Shown here piece by piece: positions 35,611 to 45,494 of a stretch of DNA of 64,000 bases; position 1 is the stretch's first letter; the number at the start of each line of letters is the position of its first letter. Position numbers and translations under genes: made by a program. This stretch comes from Flavobacterium sp. LC2016-13 (GTDB lineage: Bacteria; Bacteroidota; Bacteroidia; Flavobacteriales; Flavobacteriaceae). The notes beneath the pieces are model-generated. The model saw only the letters and a list, made by a program, of their open reading frames with translations. It ran no database searches and was not told the origin of the DNA. The stretch lies in assembly GCF_009707955.1 (NCBI RefSeq), contig NZ_WMDQ01000004.1:372001-436000 (forward strand). Reading direction: 5' to 3'.

Positions 35611-37146
35611 ATGAGTTATAAGTTATCCCTTTTAATATTCTTATTCGGTTTTACCGTTTCTGCTCAAATCACGAATCAGGAAGTTGATGATTTAGTAAAC
35701 AGAACCATCAAAGCTTTTGATGTTCCCGGAATTGCCGTTGCAATCGTAAAAGACGGAAAAGTAGTTTTAGCAAAAGGATATGGGGTAAAGTCTGTTATAA
35801 CTCAGGAAAAAGTAGATGGAAACACACTTTTTGGAATCGCCTCAAACAGTAAAGCTTTTACAACTGCTGCATTAGCCATGTTGGTTGATGAAGGCAAAAT
35901 AAAATGGGATGATAAAGTGATTCAATATCTTCCTGATTTTAAAATGTATGACGATTACGTAACCAAAGAGTTTACGATTCGTGACTTATTAACCCACAGA
36001 AGCGGACTTGGTCTTGGTGCAGGAGATTTGATGATCTGGCCTGACGGAAGCGATTTTAAAGCACAGGATATTATTCATAATTTACGTTATTTAAAACCTG
36101 TTTCAAGCTTTAGAACGAAATACGATTATGACAATTTAATGTACATCATTGCCGGTGAAATTGTGCATGTTGTAAGCGGAAAAACCTGGGCTGATTTTGT
36201 TGAAGAACGCATTATGAAACCATTGGAAATGAACAATAGTGTGGCTTCGATAAAACGCTTAAAAGATACTACAAACGTTATCACGCCGCACGTTCCTGTT
36301 GATGGAAAACTAAAAACCATAAAACGTTACGAAAATCAGCTTTTTGATGGCGCTGCAGGAATTTATTCAAGCGTAAACGATTTGAGTAAATGGGCAATTC
36401 TTCAAATTAATAACGGAAAATATGGTGACAAACAATTATTTTCTGAGAAAGAACATGATGAAATGTGGCAATTGCAAACCATTATTCCAGCAAAAACAAA
36501 ACCGCCATATAATACTCATTTTTCAGGATATGGTTTAGGCTGGTTTCTTAGTGATATCAAAGGATACAAACAAGTTTCGCATACCGGAGGCTTAGAAGGA
36601 AATGTTACGCAGACTACTTTGATTCCGGAAATTGGATTGGGAATTATTGTTTTAACAAACCAACAATCAGGAGGTGCTTTTAGCGCTATTACAAATACTA
36701 TTAAAGACAGTTATCTAGGTGTTAAATCTGATGATTATGTAACAGTTTACAGCAACCGAATGAAGACCAATGAAGACTCTGCAGATAAAGTGACTGATGA
36801 AGTTTGGGCAACTGTTGCAAAAAATAAAAAAGACAAACTAAAAACAGATTTTTCTAAAATTATTGGAACTTACAAAGACAATTGGTTTGGTGAAATTTCT
36901 ATTACAGAGAAAAAAGGAAAGTTATATTTTGCTTCAAAACGTTCTTCGCAATTAGTTGGCGAAGTATTTTTCTATAAAAACGGAAACTATGTCGTAAAAT
37001 GGAATAATGCCTTTTTTCATGCTGATGCGCATTTACTTTTCAAATATGATGAAAGCGGAAAAGTCATCAACTTAAAAATGCTTCCTATTTCTGAATTAAC
37101 TGATTTTAGTTATGATTTTCAGGATTTAGATTTTTCTAAAGAATAA
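35611..37146 (+). CDS. Secreted serine hydrolase, beta-lactamase fold (class C-like), DUF3471 tail
   Basis: This 511-residue protein has a signal peptide (ends near VSAQIT). The beta-lactamase catalytic motifs are Ser78-x-x-Lys81 in ASNSKAF, the Tyr-x-Asn motif in KYDYDNLMY and HTGG in place of KTG. The C-terminal 120 residues form a lipocalin-like DUF3471 domain. Members include D-aminopeptidases, esterases and penicillin-binding-protein-like enzymes, so peptide or ester hydrolysis in the periplasm is likely. It is 17 bases from the methyltransferase gene. Confidence 0.88.
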   Translation: MSYKLSLLIFLFGFTVSAQITNQEVDDLVNRTIKAFDVPGIAVAIVKDGKVVLAKGYGVKSVITQEKVDGNTLFGIASNSKAFTTAALAMLVDEGKIKWDDKVIQYLPDFKMYDDYVTKEFTIRDLLTHRSGLGLGAGDLMIWPDGSDFKAQDIIHNLRYLKPVSSFRTKYDYDNLMYIIAGEIVHVVSGKTWADFVEERIMKPLEMNNSVASIKRLKDTTNVITPHVPVDGKLKTIKRYENQLFDGAAGIYSSVNDLSKWAILQINNGKYGDKQLFSEKEHDEMWQLQTIIPAKTKPPYNTHFSGYGLGWFLSDIKGYKQVSHTGGLEGNVTQTTLIPEIGLGIIVLTNQQSGGAFSAITNTIKDSYLGVKSDDYVTVYSNRMKTNEDSADKVTDEVWATVAKNKKDKLKTDFSKIIGTYKDNWFGEISITEKKGKLYFASKRSSQLVGEVFFYKNGNYVVKWNNAFFHADAHLLFKYDESGKVINLKMLPISELTDFSYDFQDLDFSKE

Positions 37147-37215
37147 TTTCAGGTTTCAGGTTTCAAAACTGAGACTGAAAACTGTGGTTAGAAACTTGAA
37201 ACCTGAAACTTGAAA
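37147..37215. repeat. Inverted repeat after serine hydrolase gene
   Basis: TTTCAGGTTTCAGGTTTCAA at 37147-37166 pairs with 37196-37215 with one mismatch and a 29-base loop. It lies just past the hydrolase stop and may end transcription; there is no following T-run, so it is not a standard terminator. Confidence 0.6.
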
Positions 37216-37301
37216 CAAAAGAATTTCATTCAGAAATCAACAATCCATTCCCTTGCGTATGTTCAAACTTATTGCTATTTTTAGTACTTGAATATGCCGT
37301 T

Positions 37302-39524
37302 ATGATAGAAATAGATATAGAAAAAGAAAACAAAGCAATTGCGCAGGAATACAAAGAATTACTTCGAATTAGCTACCAAACTTTATCACCTGCTGACAAA
37401 AAACTTATCCGTAAGGCTTTTGACGTTGCAGTTGATGCTCATAAAGAACAACGTCGCAAATCTGGAGAAGCGTATATCTTTCATCCTATTGCAGTTGCGA
37501 AAATTGTTGCTTCTGAAATTGGTTTGGGAGCGACCTCTATTGCTGCGGCTTTATTGCACGATGTTGTTGAAGATACACCCGTAACTGTTGAAGATATTGA
37601 GCGCTTGTTCAATCCAAAAGTGGCACAATTGGTTGAAGGTCTGACCAAGATATCAATGGTTCAAAAAGACTTGAATGCCTCTATGCAAGCGGAGAATTTC
37701 CGTAAAATGATCCTGACGCTGAACGATGACGTTCGTGTTATTTTGATCAAATTGGCAGATCGTTTGCACAATATGCAAACAATGGATTCGATGGCGGAAT
37801 ACAAACAAACCAAAATTGCCTCTGAAACTTTATACATTTATGCCCCTCTCGCCCATCGTTTGGGACTTTATAACATAAAAACAAAACTGGAAGATTTAGG
37901 TTTAAAATATACTGAACCTGCAGTTTATGACGATATTGTTAGCAAAATTCGAGAAACAAAAGAAGAACAAGATGCTTACATCAAAGATATTTCAGATGTT
38001 TTAAAGAAATCTTTAGACGGAGAAAATATCGATTATATCATAAAAGGACGCCCGAAATCTATTTATTCGATTCGCCGAAAAATGCGCGCTCAAAATGTGA
38101 GTTTTGATGAAGTCTATGACAAATTTGCGCTTCGAATTGTTTATAAATCAGATCCGCACGATGAAAAATTCGTGGCCTGGAAAATATATTCTATCGTAAC
38201 AGATCATTACAGACCAAGCCCGAGTCGTTTGCGCGACTGGATTTCATCTCCAAAATCAACCGGTTACGAAGCCTTGCACATTACCGTTATGGGCCCAAAA
38301 GGCCGTTGGGTTGAAGTACAGGTTCGAAGCGAGCGTATGGATGAAATTGCCGAAAAAGGTTACGCAGCGCATTACAAATATAAAAATGGCGCAACCGAAG
38401 AAAGCGGTCTGGATGTCTGGTTGAATTTACTTCGTGAAGCTTTAGAAAATCAGGAAACTAATGCGGTTGATTTTGTTGAAGATTTTAAAATGAATTTATA
38501 TTCTAAAGAAATCTTTGTTTTTACGCCAAAAGGAGAAATAAAATCGTTGCCAAAAGGCGCTACTTCGCTTGATTTTGCTTTTAGTATTCACTCAGAAATT
38601 GGAATTAAAACCAGAGGAACTCGTGTAAACGGGCGTTTGGTTCCGTTAAATCACGAACTTAAAAGCGGTGATCAGGTCGAAGTTATTACATCAGCGAATC
38701 AAAAACCAACCATCAACTGGCTTGAATATGTAACGACTTCGAGAGCCAAAAATAAAATTAAAAACGTTCTTAACGAGAATACCAAAAAAATTGCCGAAGA
38801 AGGAAAAGAACTTCTTACCAGAAAACTAAAACACTTAAAAGTAACCATTAGTGAACAGGTTATTAATGAGTTGGTAAACTTTTTTAAACTAAAAACAAGC
38901 TTAGATTTATTTTACAGAGTTGGAATTGGTGCGATCGAAAATCAACAGTTAAAAGATTACGCGGCGCAAAAAAGCAATTCGTTTATCAACTTCTTTAAAA
39001 ATAAAATCAAAAGAAATAAAGATACTACGGCTGCTGAAGACATTCATAAACCTGTTATCAGCAGCAATTATGATATGTTGGTTTTTGGGACTGAACATGA
39101 CAAACTCGACTATAAACTTTCGCAATGTTGTAACCCAATTCCCGGAGATGATGTTTTTGGTTTTGTAACTATAAATGAAGGAATTAAGGTTCATAAAAAA
39201 GATTGTCCAAACGCGATCGGGATGCAGTCTAATTATGCATACCGCATCATGAGCGCTAAATGGATTGACTCTTCTCAGGAAGAATTTAAAGCCATTATCA
39301 ATATTACCGGAATGGATGTTTTAGGACTTACAAATCAGTTAACGAAAGTAATTTCGAACAATATGAGCGTAAATATTCAGAGTATTTCTTTGAGTACGGA
39401 TGCCGGAATTTTTCACGGTCAGATCGCGGTTATTGTAAAAAATAACACGATTTTGAAAAAGATGATTAATGCCATTAAAAAAATTGACGGCGTTGATAAA
39501 GTCACGCGTGAATACCGAACTTAA
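37302..39524 (+). CDS. Bifunctional (p)ppGpp synthetase/hydrolase (RelA/SpoT)
   Basis: This 740-residue protein makes and degrades the stringent-response alarmone. The hydrolase HD domain shows FHPIAVA (His61) and ALLHDVVED (His86-Asp87, Glu90-Asp91). The synthetase domain shows GRPKSIYSIRRK, RLRDWISSPKSTGYEALH and EVQVRS. TGS (EIFVFTPKGEIKSLPKGATS) and a C-terminal ACT domain follow, so it is a full-length long RSH. I start at the ATG at 37302; an upstream TTG would place the start on top of a -7-like TATTTTTA. The short 37216-37301 spacer carries the promoter. Confidence 0.92.
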   Translation: MIEIDIEKENKAIAQEYKELLRISYQTLSPADKKLIRKAFDVAVDAHKEQRRKSGEAYIFHPIAVAKIVASEIGLGATSIAAALLHDVVEDTPVTVEDIERLFNPKVAQLVEGLTKISMVQKDLNASMQAENFRKMILTLNDDVRVILIKLADRLHNMQTMDSMAEYKQTKIASETLYIYAPLAHRLGLYNIKTKLEDLGLKYTEPAVYDDIVSKIRETKEEQDAYIKDISDVLKKSLDGENIDYIIKGRPKSIYSIRRKMRAQNVSFDEVYDKFALRIVYKSDPHDEKFVAWKIYSIVTDHYRPSPSRLRDWISSPKSTGYEALHITVMGPKGRWVEVQVRSERMDEIAEKGYAAHYKYKNGATEESGLDVWLNLLREALENQETNAVDFVEDFKMNLYSKEIFVFTPKGEIKSLPKGATSLDFAFSIHSEIGIKTRGTRVNGRLVPLNHELKSGDQVEVITSANQKPTINWLEYVTTSRAKNKIKNVLNENTKKIAEEGKELLTRKLKHLKVTISEQVINELVNFFKLKTSLDLFYRVGIGAIENQQLKDYAAQKSNSFINFFKNKIKRNKDTTAAEDIHKPVISSNYDMLVFGTEHDKLDYKLSQCCNPIPGDDVFGFVTINEGIKVHKKDCPNAIGMQSNYAYRIMSAKWIDSSQEEFKAIINITGMDVLGLTNQLTKVISNNMSVNIQSISLSTDAGIFHGQIAVIVKNNTILKKMINAIKKIDGVDKVTREYRT

Positions 39525-39529
39525 GTAAG

Positions 39530-39571
39530 TCAAAAGTCTGAAAGTCCAAAGTCTAAAAGTCGAAAGGATTT
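39530..39571. repeat. Short AAAGTC direct repeats
   Basis: Four units of the type AAAAGTC/GAAAGTC in about 40 bases directly after the relA/spoT stop. A low-complexity intergenic repeat; no function assigned. Confidence 0.45.
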
Positions 39572-39600
39572 ACATCAATTCAAAATATAAATAATTTTTC

Positions 39601-40143
39601 ATGAAAACAGATTCTATAGAAATTCCTAAAATTAATTTTGATGAAAACGGAGAACTTTTGATTGTTGCTTCGGAATCTTCTTCAAAAGATGATTTTGATT
39701 TTTTTCAGGGAAAATCTGTTATTCGGAACAAAAAATTAAAACAAAGATTTGCAAATTCTGACGAATGGATTGAATTTCCGTCGACTCAGGAAATGTATAA
39801 GATTTTGAACGGAATTGGAAATATCGATAATTTCCTGGCTACTTTTGATGGAGAACCTTTTGAAGGAATGACAGTTCGCCTTTTTAATCCGAAAACAAAA
39901 TTGTGGAGTATTTATTGGGCTGATTCAAATACCGGAATTTTAGACAAACCCGTAATTGGTTCTTTTGAAAATAATGTTGGCCATTTTTTCTCTAAAGATA
40001 TTTACGAAGGAAAAAATGTAATTCAGGTTTTTCGCTGGGATGCGAGAGATCAAAATAATCCTGTCTGGAGTCAGGCAATGTCTGATGATAAAGGAAAAAC
40101 CTGGGAATGGAACTGGTACATGTACATGACAAAAACGAAATAA
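39601..40143 (+). CDS. DUF1579-like lipocalin-fold protein
   Basis: This 180-residue cytoplasmic protein has no signal peptide. The DDFDFFQGKSVIRNKKL start, the MTVRLFNPKTKLWSIYWAD strand pair and a terminal SDDKGKTWEWNW match the DUF1579 pattern, which is a beta-barrel of lipocalin type. The ligand is unknown. It stands between relA/spoT and a Fur-family gene with about 75 bases in front and 180 behind. Confidence 0.65.
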   Translation: MKTDSIEIPKINFDENGELLIVASESSSKDDFDFFQGKSVIRNKKLKQRFANSDEWIEFPSTQEMYKILNGIGNIDNFLATFDGEPFEGMTVRLFNPKTKLWSIYWADSNTGILDKPVIGSFENNVGHFFSKDIYEGKNVIQVFRWDARDQNNPVWSQAMSDDKGKTWEWNWYMYMTKTK

Positions 40144-40313
40144 AAATTTGTTAGTTTTATCATAAATAAAAATAATTATGTTAATTAAGTTCTTGTGAAC
40201 TTATTGAAAATTATAGATGCAAAACCTTGTATTTGGTGCATTATTACTAATCAAAATCAAATTTGAACGTTAAAGTTTAAACCCGAAACTTTTATTCATT
40301 AAAAATAAAAAAT

Positions 40314-40321
40314 TATCTTTG
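40314..40321 (+). promoter_or_regulatory. -7 box of the Fur-family gene, leaderless spacing
   Basis: TATCTTTG is an exact TAnnTTTG match ending 6 bases before the ATG at 40328. Transcription would begin at or next to the start codon, so the mRNA is probably leaderless. Confidence 0.55.
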
Positions 40322-40327
40322 CCGGAT

Positions 40328-40786
40328 ATGACACTCATTTCAACTGACAACACTAAGAATCAAGAAATTGTAAAAAATGTTTTTACAATGTATCTTGAGC
40401 AAAAAGGGCATCGCAAAACTCCTGAGCGTTATGCTATACTTCAGGAAATTTACGATAGCGAAGAGCATTTTGACATAGAAAATCTTTATATCAAAATGAA
40501 AAACAAAAACTATCGTGTGAGTAGAGCAACTTTATACAACACGATCGAGTTATTGTTAGACTGCGCATTGGTTAGAAAACATCAATTTGGACAAAATCAG
40601 GCTTACTACGAAAAATCATATTTTGATAAACAGCACGATCATATTATCATGACTGATTCTGGTGAAGTAATCGAATTTTGCGACCCGAGAATTCAAACCA
40701 TCAAGAAAACAATCGAAGAAATATTTGATATCGAAATTACGAATCATTCACTTTATTTCTACGGGAACAAAAAACAAAAAATATAA
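40328..40786 (+). CDS. Fur-family transcriptional regulator
   Basis: This 152-residue protein has the winged-helix N-terminal domain ([28 protein letters not shown], then [15 protein letters not shown]) and the His-rich dimerisation domain ([19 protein letters not shown]). The paired CxxC zinc motif common in Fur is absent; only one Cys is visible in that region. It could sense iron, zinc or peroxide; I cannot say which. The ATG at 40328 is used because the alternative TTG overlaps a -7 box. It lies 96 bases upstream of purA. Confidence 0.85.
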   Translation: MTLISTDNTKNQEIVKNVFTMYLEQKGHRKTPERYAILQEIYDSEEHFDIENLYIKMKNKNYRVSRATLYNTIELLLDCALVRKHQFGQNQAYYEKSYFDKQHDHIIMTDSGEVIEFCDPRIQTIKKTIEEIFDIEITNHSLYFYGNKKQKI

Positions 40787-40882
40787 TCCGGAAAGGAATT
40801 ATTATTTAGAAAATAAAAAAAAGAAAATTAACTACATAATCAGTAGGGTGACTTAAATTGCCCTAACGCAAATTAAAACAGA

Positions 40883-42154
40883 ATGACCGTAGATTTATTA
40901 CTAGGATTACAATGGGGAGATGAAGGTAAAGGAAAAATTGTTGACGTTCTTACCTCAAATTATGATATTATTGCACGTTTTCAGGGAGGACCAAATGCAG
41001 GACATACTTTAGAATTTGACGGAATTAAACATGTTTTAAGAACCATTCCTTCTGGAATTTTTCATAAAAATTCAATAAATATCATCGGAAATGGAGTTGT
41101 AATAGATCCTGTAGTTTTTCAAAAAGAAATTGAAGGTTTAGAGAAATTTAACCTTGACATCAAAAGTAAACTGATCATTTCAAGAAAAGCACATTTAATT
41201 TTACCAACGCACCGTTTATTAGATGCAGCATCTGAAGCATCAAAAGGAAAAGCAAAAATTGGTTCTACGCTTAAAGGAATTGGTCCAACTTATATGGACA
41301 AAACCGGTAGAAACGGATTGCGTGTTGGAGATGTTGAATTAGAAGACTTTAAAGAACGTTACAGAGCTTTAGCGGACAAACATGAGGCAATGATTGCTTT
41401 TTATGATGTTGCTATTCAATATAATTTAGCTGAACTTGAAAAAGAGTTTTTTGAAGCTATCGAAGAATTAAAAAAATTAGATTTTATTGACAGTGAAGAA
41501 TATATGTACCAGGCTCAAAAAGCTGGTAAATCTATTTTATGTGAAGGAGCTCAGGGTTCTTTATTAGATGTTGATTTTGGAACTTATCCTTTTGTAACTT
41601 CATCTAACACTACTGCTGCCGGTGCTTGTACTGGTTTAGGAATTGCTCCAAACAAAATCAAAGAAGTTTACGGAATTTTCAAGGCGTATGTTACACGTGT
41701 TGGTAGCGGACCTTTCCCTACAGAACTTTTTGACGAAGATGGTGCTACAATGGCAAGAGTTGGTAACGAATTTGGATCTGTTACAGGAAGACAAAGACGT
41801 TGTGGATGGTTAGACCTTGTTGCTTTAAAATATGCTATTCAGGTTAATGGTGTTACACAATTAATGATGATGAAAGGTGATGTACTTTCTGGATTTGAAA
41901 CTTTAAAAGTTTGTACAGAATACAATTATAAAGGACAAAACATTTCTCACTTTCCTTATAACATCGAACCAGAAAATGTAACTCCTGTTTATAAAGAGTT
42001 TAAAGGATGGAAAGCTGACTTAACAGGTTTAACTACTTATGACCAATTGCCAATTGAGCTAAAAGAATATATCGAGTTTATTGAGAAAGAAGTTGAAGTG
42101 CCAATCAAAATCGTTTCGGTTGGACCAGACAGAAAACAAACAATAACAAAATAA
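40883..42154 (+). CDS. purA: Adenylosuccinate synthetase
   Basis: This 423-residue enzyme converts IMP, aspartate and GTP to adenylosuccinate in AMP biosynthesis. Signatures are LQWGDEGKGKIVD at the N-terminus, GPNAGHT with the catalytic His, GIGPTYMDKTGR, and VTGRQRRCGWLD. The length is normal. It lies downstream of relA/spoT and the Fur-family gene; PurA is a known inhibition target of ppGpp in other bacteria. A clear terminator follows. Confidence 0.97.
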   Translation: MTVDLLLGLQWGDEGKGKIVDVLTSNYDIIARFQGGPNAGHTLEFDGIKHVLRTIPSGIFHKNSINIIGNGVVIDPVVFQKEIEGLEKFNLDIKSKLIISRKAHLILPTHRLLDAASEASKGKAKIGSTLKGIGPTYMDKTGRNGLRVGDVELEDFKERYRALADKHEAMIAFYDVAIQYNLAELEKEFFEAIEELKKLDFIDSEEYMYQAQKAGKSILCEGAQGSLLDVDFGTYPFVTSSNTTAAGACTGLGIAPNKIKEVYGIFKAYVTRVGSGPFPTELFDEDGATMARVGNEFGSVTGRQRRCGWLDLVALKYAIQVNGVTQLMMMKGDVLSGFETLKVCTEYNYKGQNISHFPYNIEPENVTPVYKEFKGWKADLTGLTTYDQLPIELKEYIEFIEKEVEVPIKIVSVGPDRKQTITK

Positions 42155-42162
42155 TAGTTACT

Positions 42163-42191
42163 AAACGCTCTGATAACCAGAGCGTTTTTTT
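42163..42191 (+). terminator. Rho-independent terminator after purA
   Basis: AAACGCTCTGATAACCAGAG then CGTTTTTTT: an 8-bp stem (AACGCTCTG type) with a short loop and a T-run, 9 bases past the purA stop. Confidence 0.85.
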
Positions 42192-42208
42192 ATACAAAAC
42201 TATTCGCC

Positions 42209-42793
42209 ATGAGAAAAAATCCAGAAATTGAAATTATCGAAACCAAATTATTATCAGACAATTGGTATATTTTAAACAAGGTTACATTTAATTATCAAAA
42301 AGAAAACGGAGCGCCCGAAAAGCATATTCGTGAGGTTTACGATCGCGGAAACGGTGCCGGTATTTTATTATATAATGCTGCTAAAAAAACAGTTATACTA
42401 ACAAGGCAATTTCGTTTGCCCACTTATCTTAACGGAAATAAAACCGGAATGATGATCGAGGTTTGTGCGGGATTATTAGATAAGGACAATGCTGAACAAG
42501 CTATAATTCGTGAAACAGAAGAAGAAACAGGTTACCGCTTAAAAAAAGTTGAGAAAGTTATCGAAACTTACATGTCTCCGGGATCTGTAACCGAGATTTT
42601 GTATTTGTTTGTTGGTGAATATGATGAGACTATGAAAGTGAGCGATGGCGGCGGATTAGATGCTGAACAAGAAAACATCGAAGTTCTCGAATATACTTTT
42701 GATGAAGCCTACGCAAAAATTGAATCTGGAGAAATTACAGATGCCAAAACAATTATGTTATTACAACATGCTAAAATAAAAGGATTGATTTAA
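42209..42793 (+). CDS. NUDIX hydrolase, NudK/GDP-mannose pyrophosphatase-like
   Basis: This 194-residue cytoplasmic enzyme has the Nudix box end RETEEETGY (101-109) and the preceding MMIEVCAGLLDKD, together with YMSPGSVTEILYLFVGEY. N-terminal VYDRGNGAGILLYN and ILTRQFRLPTY match the NudK/ADP-ribose pyrophosphatase subgroup, which cleaves nucleotide sugars such as GDP-mannose. The exact sugar is not certain. It starts just after the purA terminator, so it has its own transcript. Confidence 0.85.
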   Translation: MRKNPEIEIIETKLLSDNWYILNKVTFNYQKENGAPEKHIREVYDRGNGAGILLYNAAKKTVILTRQFRLPTYLNGNKTGMMIEVCAGLLDKDNAEQAIIRETEEETGYRLKKVEKVIETYMSPGSVTEILYLFVGEYDETMKVSDGGGLDAEQENIEVLEYTFDEAYAKIESGEITDAKTIMLLQHAKIKGLI

Positions 42794-42851
42794 GTTTTTT
42801 GATTTAGAATATGCTATTTTTAAATAACAAAAATTCAGACAAATATTCTTA

Positions 42852-43799
42852 ATGAAATTACATAAATACGCAACAAAAACTCTTAAAATACTATTCGTTA
42901 TTTTTATAATAATGAATAGTATTGCTTTTTTTCATGCCTACAAATTCACGCATTTTAACGATAGTAAAGCGGAAAAAACCAAAAGTCCTGAAAAATTATC
43001 TTCGCTTGACAAAGCCAAAATTGTATTTTTTGGAGTTAATAATCCCAAACCAAAAAACGTAAAATTTCCTTCTCAAAAATATCTAACTTTAAAGCTAAAA
43101 AGTAATAAAGAAATTGAATGTTGGTTCATTAAAACTCCAAATTCTAAAGGAACCGTTATATTATTTCATGGTTATGGCGGCGAAAAATCATTAATGATCG
43201 AAAAATCAGATGAATTTATAAAATTAGGTTTTAGCACAATGCTTGTCGATTTTATGGGAAGCGGAAATTCTGAAGGAAACCAAACGACAATTGGTTATAA
43301 AGAAGCCGAGGAAGTAAAAACAACATTTGATTATATGAAGCAACAAGGAGAAAAAAATATTTACTTATTTGGCACTTCTATGGGAGCTGTTGCGATCATG
43401 AAATGTATTAATGACGACAATATAAAACCAAAAGGAATAATAATTGAATGTCCGTTTGGTTCAATGTATGAGACCGTTTTAGCAAGATTTAAAAGAGTAA
43501 ATGCACCAACTTTTCCAATGGCAAGTATGTTGCTATTTTGGGGAGGAATCGAAAACGGATTTTGGGGATTTAGCCATAATCCAACAGTATATGCAAAAAG
43601 TATAAACTCCCCTACTTTATTGTTATATGGAGAAAAAGACAAAAGCGTAAGCCGAAAAGAAATTGATGAAATTTACAACAACTTAAAAGGTTCTAAAAAA
43701 CTGAATGTTTATAAAAATACTGGACACGAAAACTATTTGATAAAAAATAAAACTGAATGGGTTAAAAATATTTCTGATTTTACCGCTACTATAAAATAA
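42852..43799 (+). CDS. Membrane-anchored alpha/beta hydrolase
   Basis: This 315-residue protein has an N-terminal membrane anchor (residues 10-28). The alpha/beta hydrolase core has HGYGG at 106-110 as oxyanion region, nucleophile Ser176 in GTSMG, an acid in YGEKDKSV and a histidine in TGHENYL. Lipid, ester or peptide hydrolysis at the membrane is likely; no substrate can be named. It is followed 26 bases later by an unknown gene, probably one transcript. Confidence 0.85.
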   Translation: MKLHKYATKTLKILFVIFIIMNSIAFFHAYKFTHFNDSKAEKTKSPEKLSSLDKAKIVFFGVNNPKPKNVKFPSQKYLTLKLKSNKEIECWFIKTPNSKGTVILFHGYGGEKSLMIEKSDEFIKLGFSTMLVDFMGSGNSEGNQTTIGYKEAEEVKTTFDYMKQQGEKNIYLFGTSMGAVAIMKCINDDNIKPKGIIIECPFGSMYETVLARFKRVNAPTFPMASMLLFWGGIENGFWGFSHNPTVYAKSINSPTLLLYGEKDKSVSRKEIDEIYNNLKGSKKLNVYKNTGHENYLIKNKTEWVKNISDFTATIK

Positions 43800-43825
43800 A
43801 CCGATTCATTTAAATATTAAAATTA

Positions 43826-44401
43826 ATGTTTGACCCTTCTCAAAATAAAATTAATATCTGGCAAGAATTTGCAAAAGAAACTAATAGTGCTTTTAAAGTA
43901 GGCTATTCCTGGATATCTGATTCTACCGAAATTAACTATAAAGACTGGAAAATTATATTTGATAATTATACTGTCTGGTCCGGAAAATATAGTAAAGAAA
44001 TGACAAGAGTTATTGTACCAATTACTTTAAAAGATAATTTTAGGTTTGAAATATTTAATGAAGGTTTTGTTCGAAACATTGAAAAATTATTTGGAGCACA
44101 AGATGTAGAAATTGGTTACCCTGATTTTGACAAAGCTTTTATAATAAAAAGTAATAATGAATTAAAAATCAAAACATTATTACGAAACAAAGAAATAAGA
44201 AACCTGATTTTGTCACAAAAAGAAGTCAACATACAAATATCAAATCAAAAAGGAATATGGGAAGAAAAACTTCCTGACAATGAATATGAATTATCGTATT
44301 TCATAGATGGGGAAATTCATAATATGCAAACTTTGAAATCATTATTAGAAATGTTTAAATTGATTTTAGACGAATTGTACCAAATGAATTCGATCAATTA
44401 A
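43826..44401 (+). CDS. Protein of unknown function, weak DUF3137-like C-terminal half
   Basis: This 191-residue soluble protein has no signal peptide. The middle (RNIEKLFGAQDVEIGYPDFD, then KAFIIKSNNELKIKTLLRNKE) has the pattern F..V..S...L...LL seen in DUF3137 proteins, but the resemblance is short and I would not assign the family firmly. It is likely cotranscribed with the hydrolase upstream. I do not recognise a function. Confidence 0.55.
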   Translation: MFDPSQNKINIWQEFAKETNSAFKVGYSWISDSTEINYKDWKIIFDNYTVWSGKYSKEMTRVIVPITLKDNFRFEIFNEGFVRNIEKLFGAQDVEIGYPDFDKAFIIKSNNELKIKTLLRNKEIRNLILSQKEVNIQISNQKGIWEEKLPDNEYELSYFIDGEIHNMQTLKSLLEMFKLILDELYQMNSIN

Positions 44402-44488
44402 AATGAAAATCAAACAAACAATTCAAAAAATTGTGTAAGTGATGTAAGTGATGTATAAAATAACTTTACAGTAATAAAAAACCAATTT

Positions 44489-45370
44489 ATGAAAAAGTTA
44501 TATTATACATCAAATATCCTTCTTTTGCTTGTTTTAGTTTTATTAGTTTCTTGCAAAAAAAGTGAAACCGTAAAAGAAAATCCGGAAGCAAAACCTCATA
44601 AAACTGTAGAATATAAAAAACCAGCTTCAATTGGTTTTCATTTTGAGAAAACAAAACAATGGCTCGAAACCAATAAAAGTGATTCGACCAAACTAGATAT
44701 CGTTTATGCTATAAACAGAACTGATAAAGCGAATTTTGCTAAAAAGGATTCTGTTGTAATTCCTACCGATTTTAATGGTGATTTAGCTTCTTACCTTCCA
44801 TTTCCTTTTCATGTTTCGAATTTGAAAGACGTTTCAAAAGTTTTGATTTTCTCTTATCAAACGCAAACTTTTGCGGCTTATGAATATGGAGAATTAGTTT
44901 ATACAGGTCCAACAAATATGGGAAGAAAAAAAGATCAGACTCCAACAGGATTATTTTTTACCAATTGGAAAGCTGAAAAAACAACCAGTACTTTTAATGA
45001 TGAATGGGATTTAAAATGGAATTTCAACATTGAGAATAAACTTGGAGTAGGTTTTCACGAATATGAATTACCCGGATATCCTGCATCGCATTCTTGTTTA
45101 CGTCTACTAGAAAAAGATGCTAAATACCTGTACAAATGGGCAGATGAATGGATTTTGAAAGATAAAGAAAACGTAAAAGTAAAAGGAACTCCGGTTATTG
45201 TTTTTGGAAGTTATGATTTTGACGGACCAAAACCTTGGTATGCATTAGTTTCTGATCCAAAAGCATTAGATATTTCTGAATCGGAAATTGAAACTCAGAC
45301 AGAACCTTTTATTCAAAAAATACTGGAAAATCAAAAAGTTAGAGAAGGTAATACTACAGATACACCTTAA
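44489..45370 (+). CDS. L,D-transpeptidase (YkuD) lipoprotein
   Basis: This 293-residue protein has a lipobox LLVSC with Cys22 as lipid-modified residue, so it would be anchored to a membrane. The YkuD active site is GFHEYELPGYPASHSCLRL: His190, Ser202 and Cys203, with the Arg205. It would crosslink peptidoglycan or attach proteins to it. A 100-residue N-terminal linker separates anchor and catalytic domain. A hairpin with T-run follows, ending the transcript. Confidence 0.9.
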   Translation: MKKLYYTSNILLLLVLVLLVSCKKSETVKENPEAKPHKTVEYKKPASIGFHFEKTKQWLETNKSDSTKLDIVYAINRTDKANFAKKDSVVIPTDFNGDLASYLPFPFHVSNLKDVSKVLIFSYQTQTFAAYEYGELVYTGPTNMGRKKDQTPTGLFFTNWKAEKTTSTFNDEWDLKWNFNIENKLGVGFHEYELPGYPASHSCLRLLEKDAKYLYKWADEWILKDKENVKVKGTPVIVFGSYDFDGPKPWYALVSDPKALDISESEIETQTEPFIQKILENQKVREGNTTDTP

Positions 45371-45390
45371 AATAAGATATTTATATTTTA

Positions 45391-45434
45391 AAAAAATCAG
45401 CCTGAAACAATTTAAAGTTTGGCTGATTTTTTTA
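45391..45434 (+). terminator. Terminator after L,D-transpeptidase gene
   Basis: AAAAAATCAGCC, a 22-base loop, GGCTGATTTTTTT: a 12-bp stem with long T-run, 21 bases after the stop. Confidence 0.82.
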
Positions 45435-45494
45435 TTTAAGTTATTTTAATTTGCTACTTTCGTTTCATAAATATAACCCTTGAACTTAAATAAA

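Noticed and set aside
44431..44456. Tandem GTAAGTGAT repeats as an operator
   Set aside because: Only two 9-base copies, with no palindrome and no link to a known regulator.
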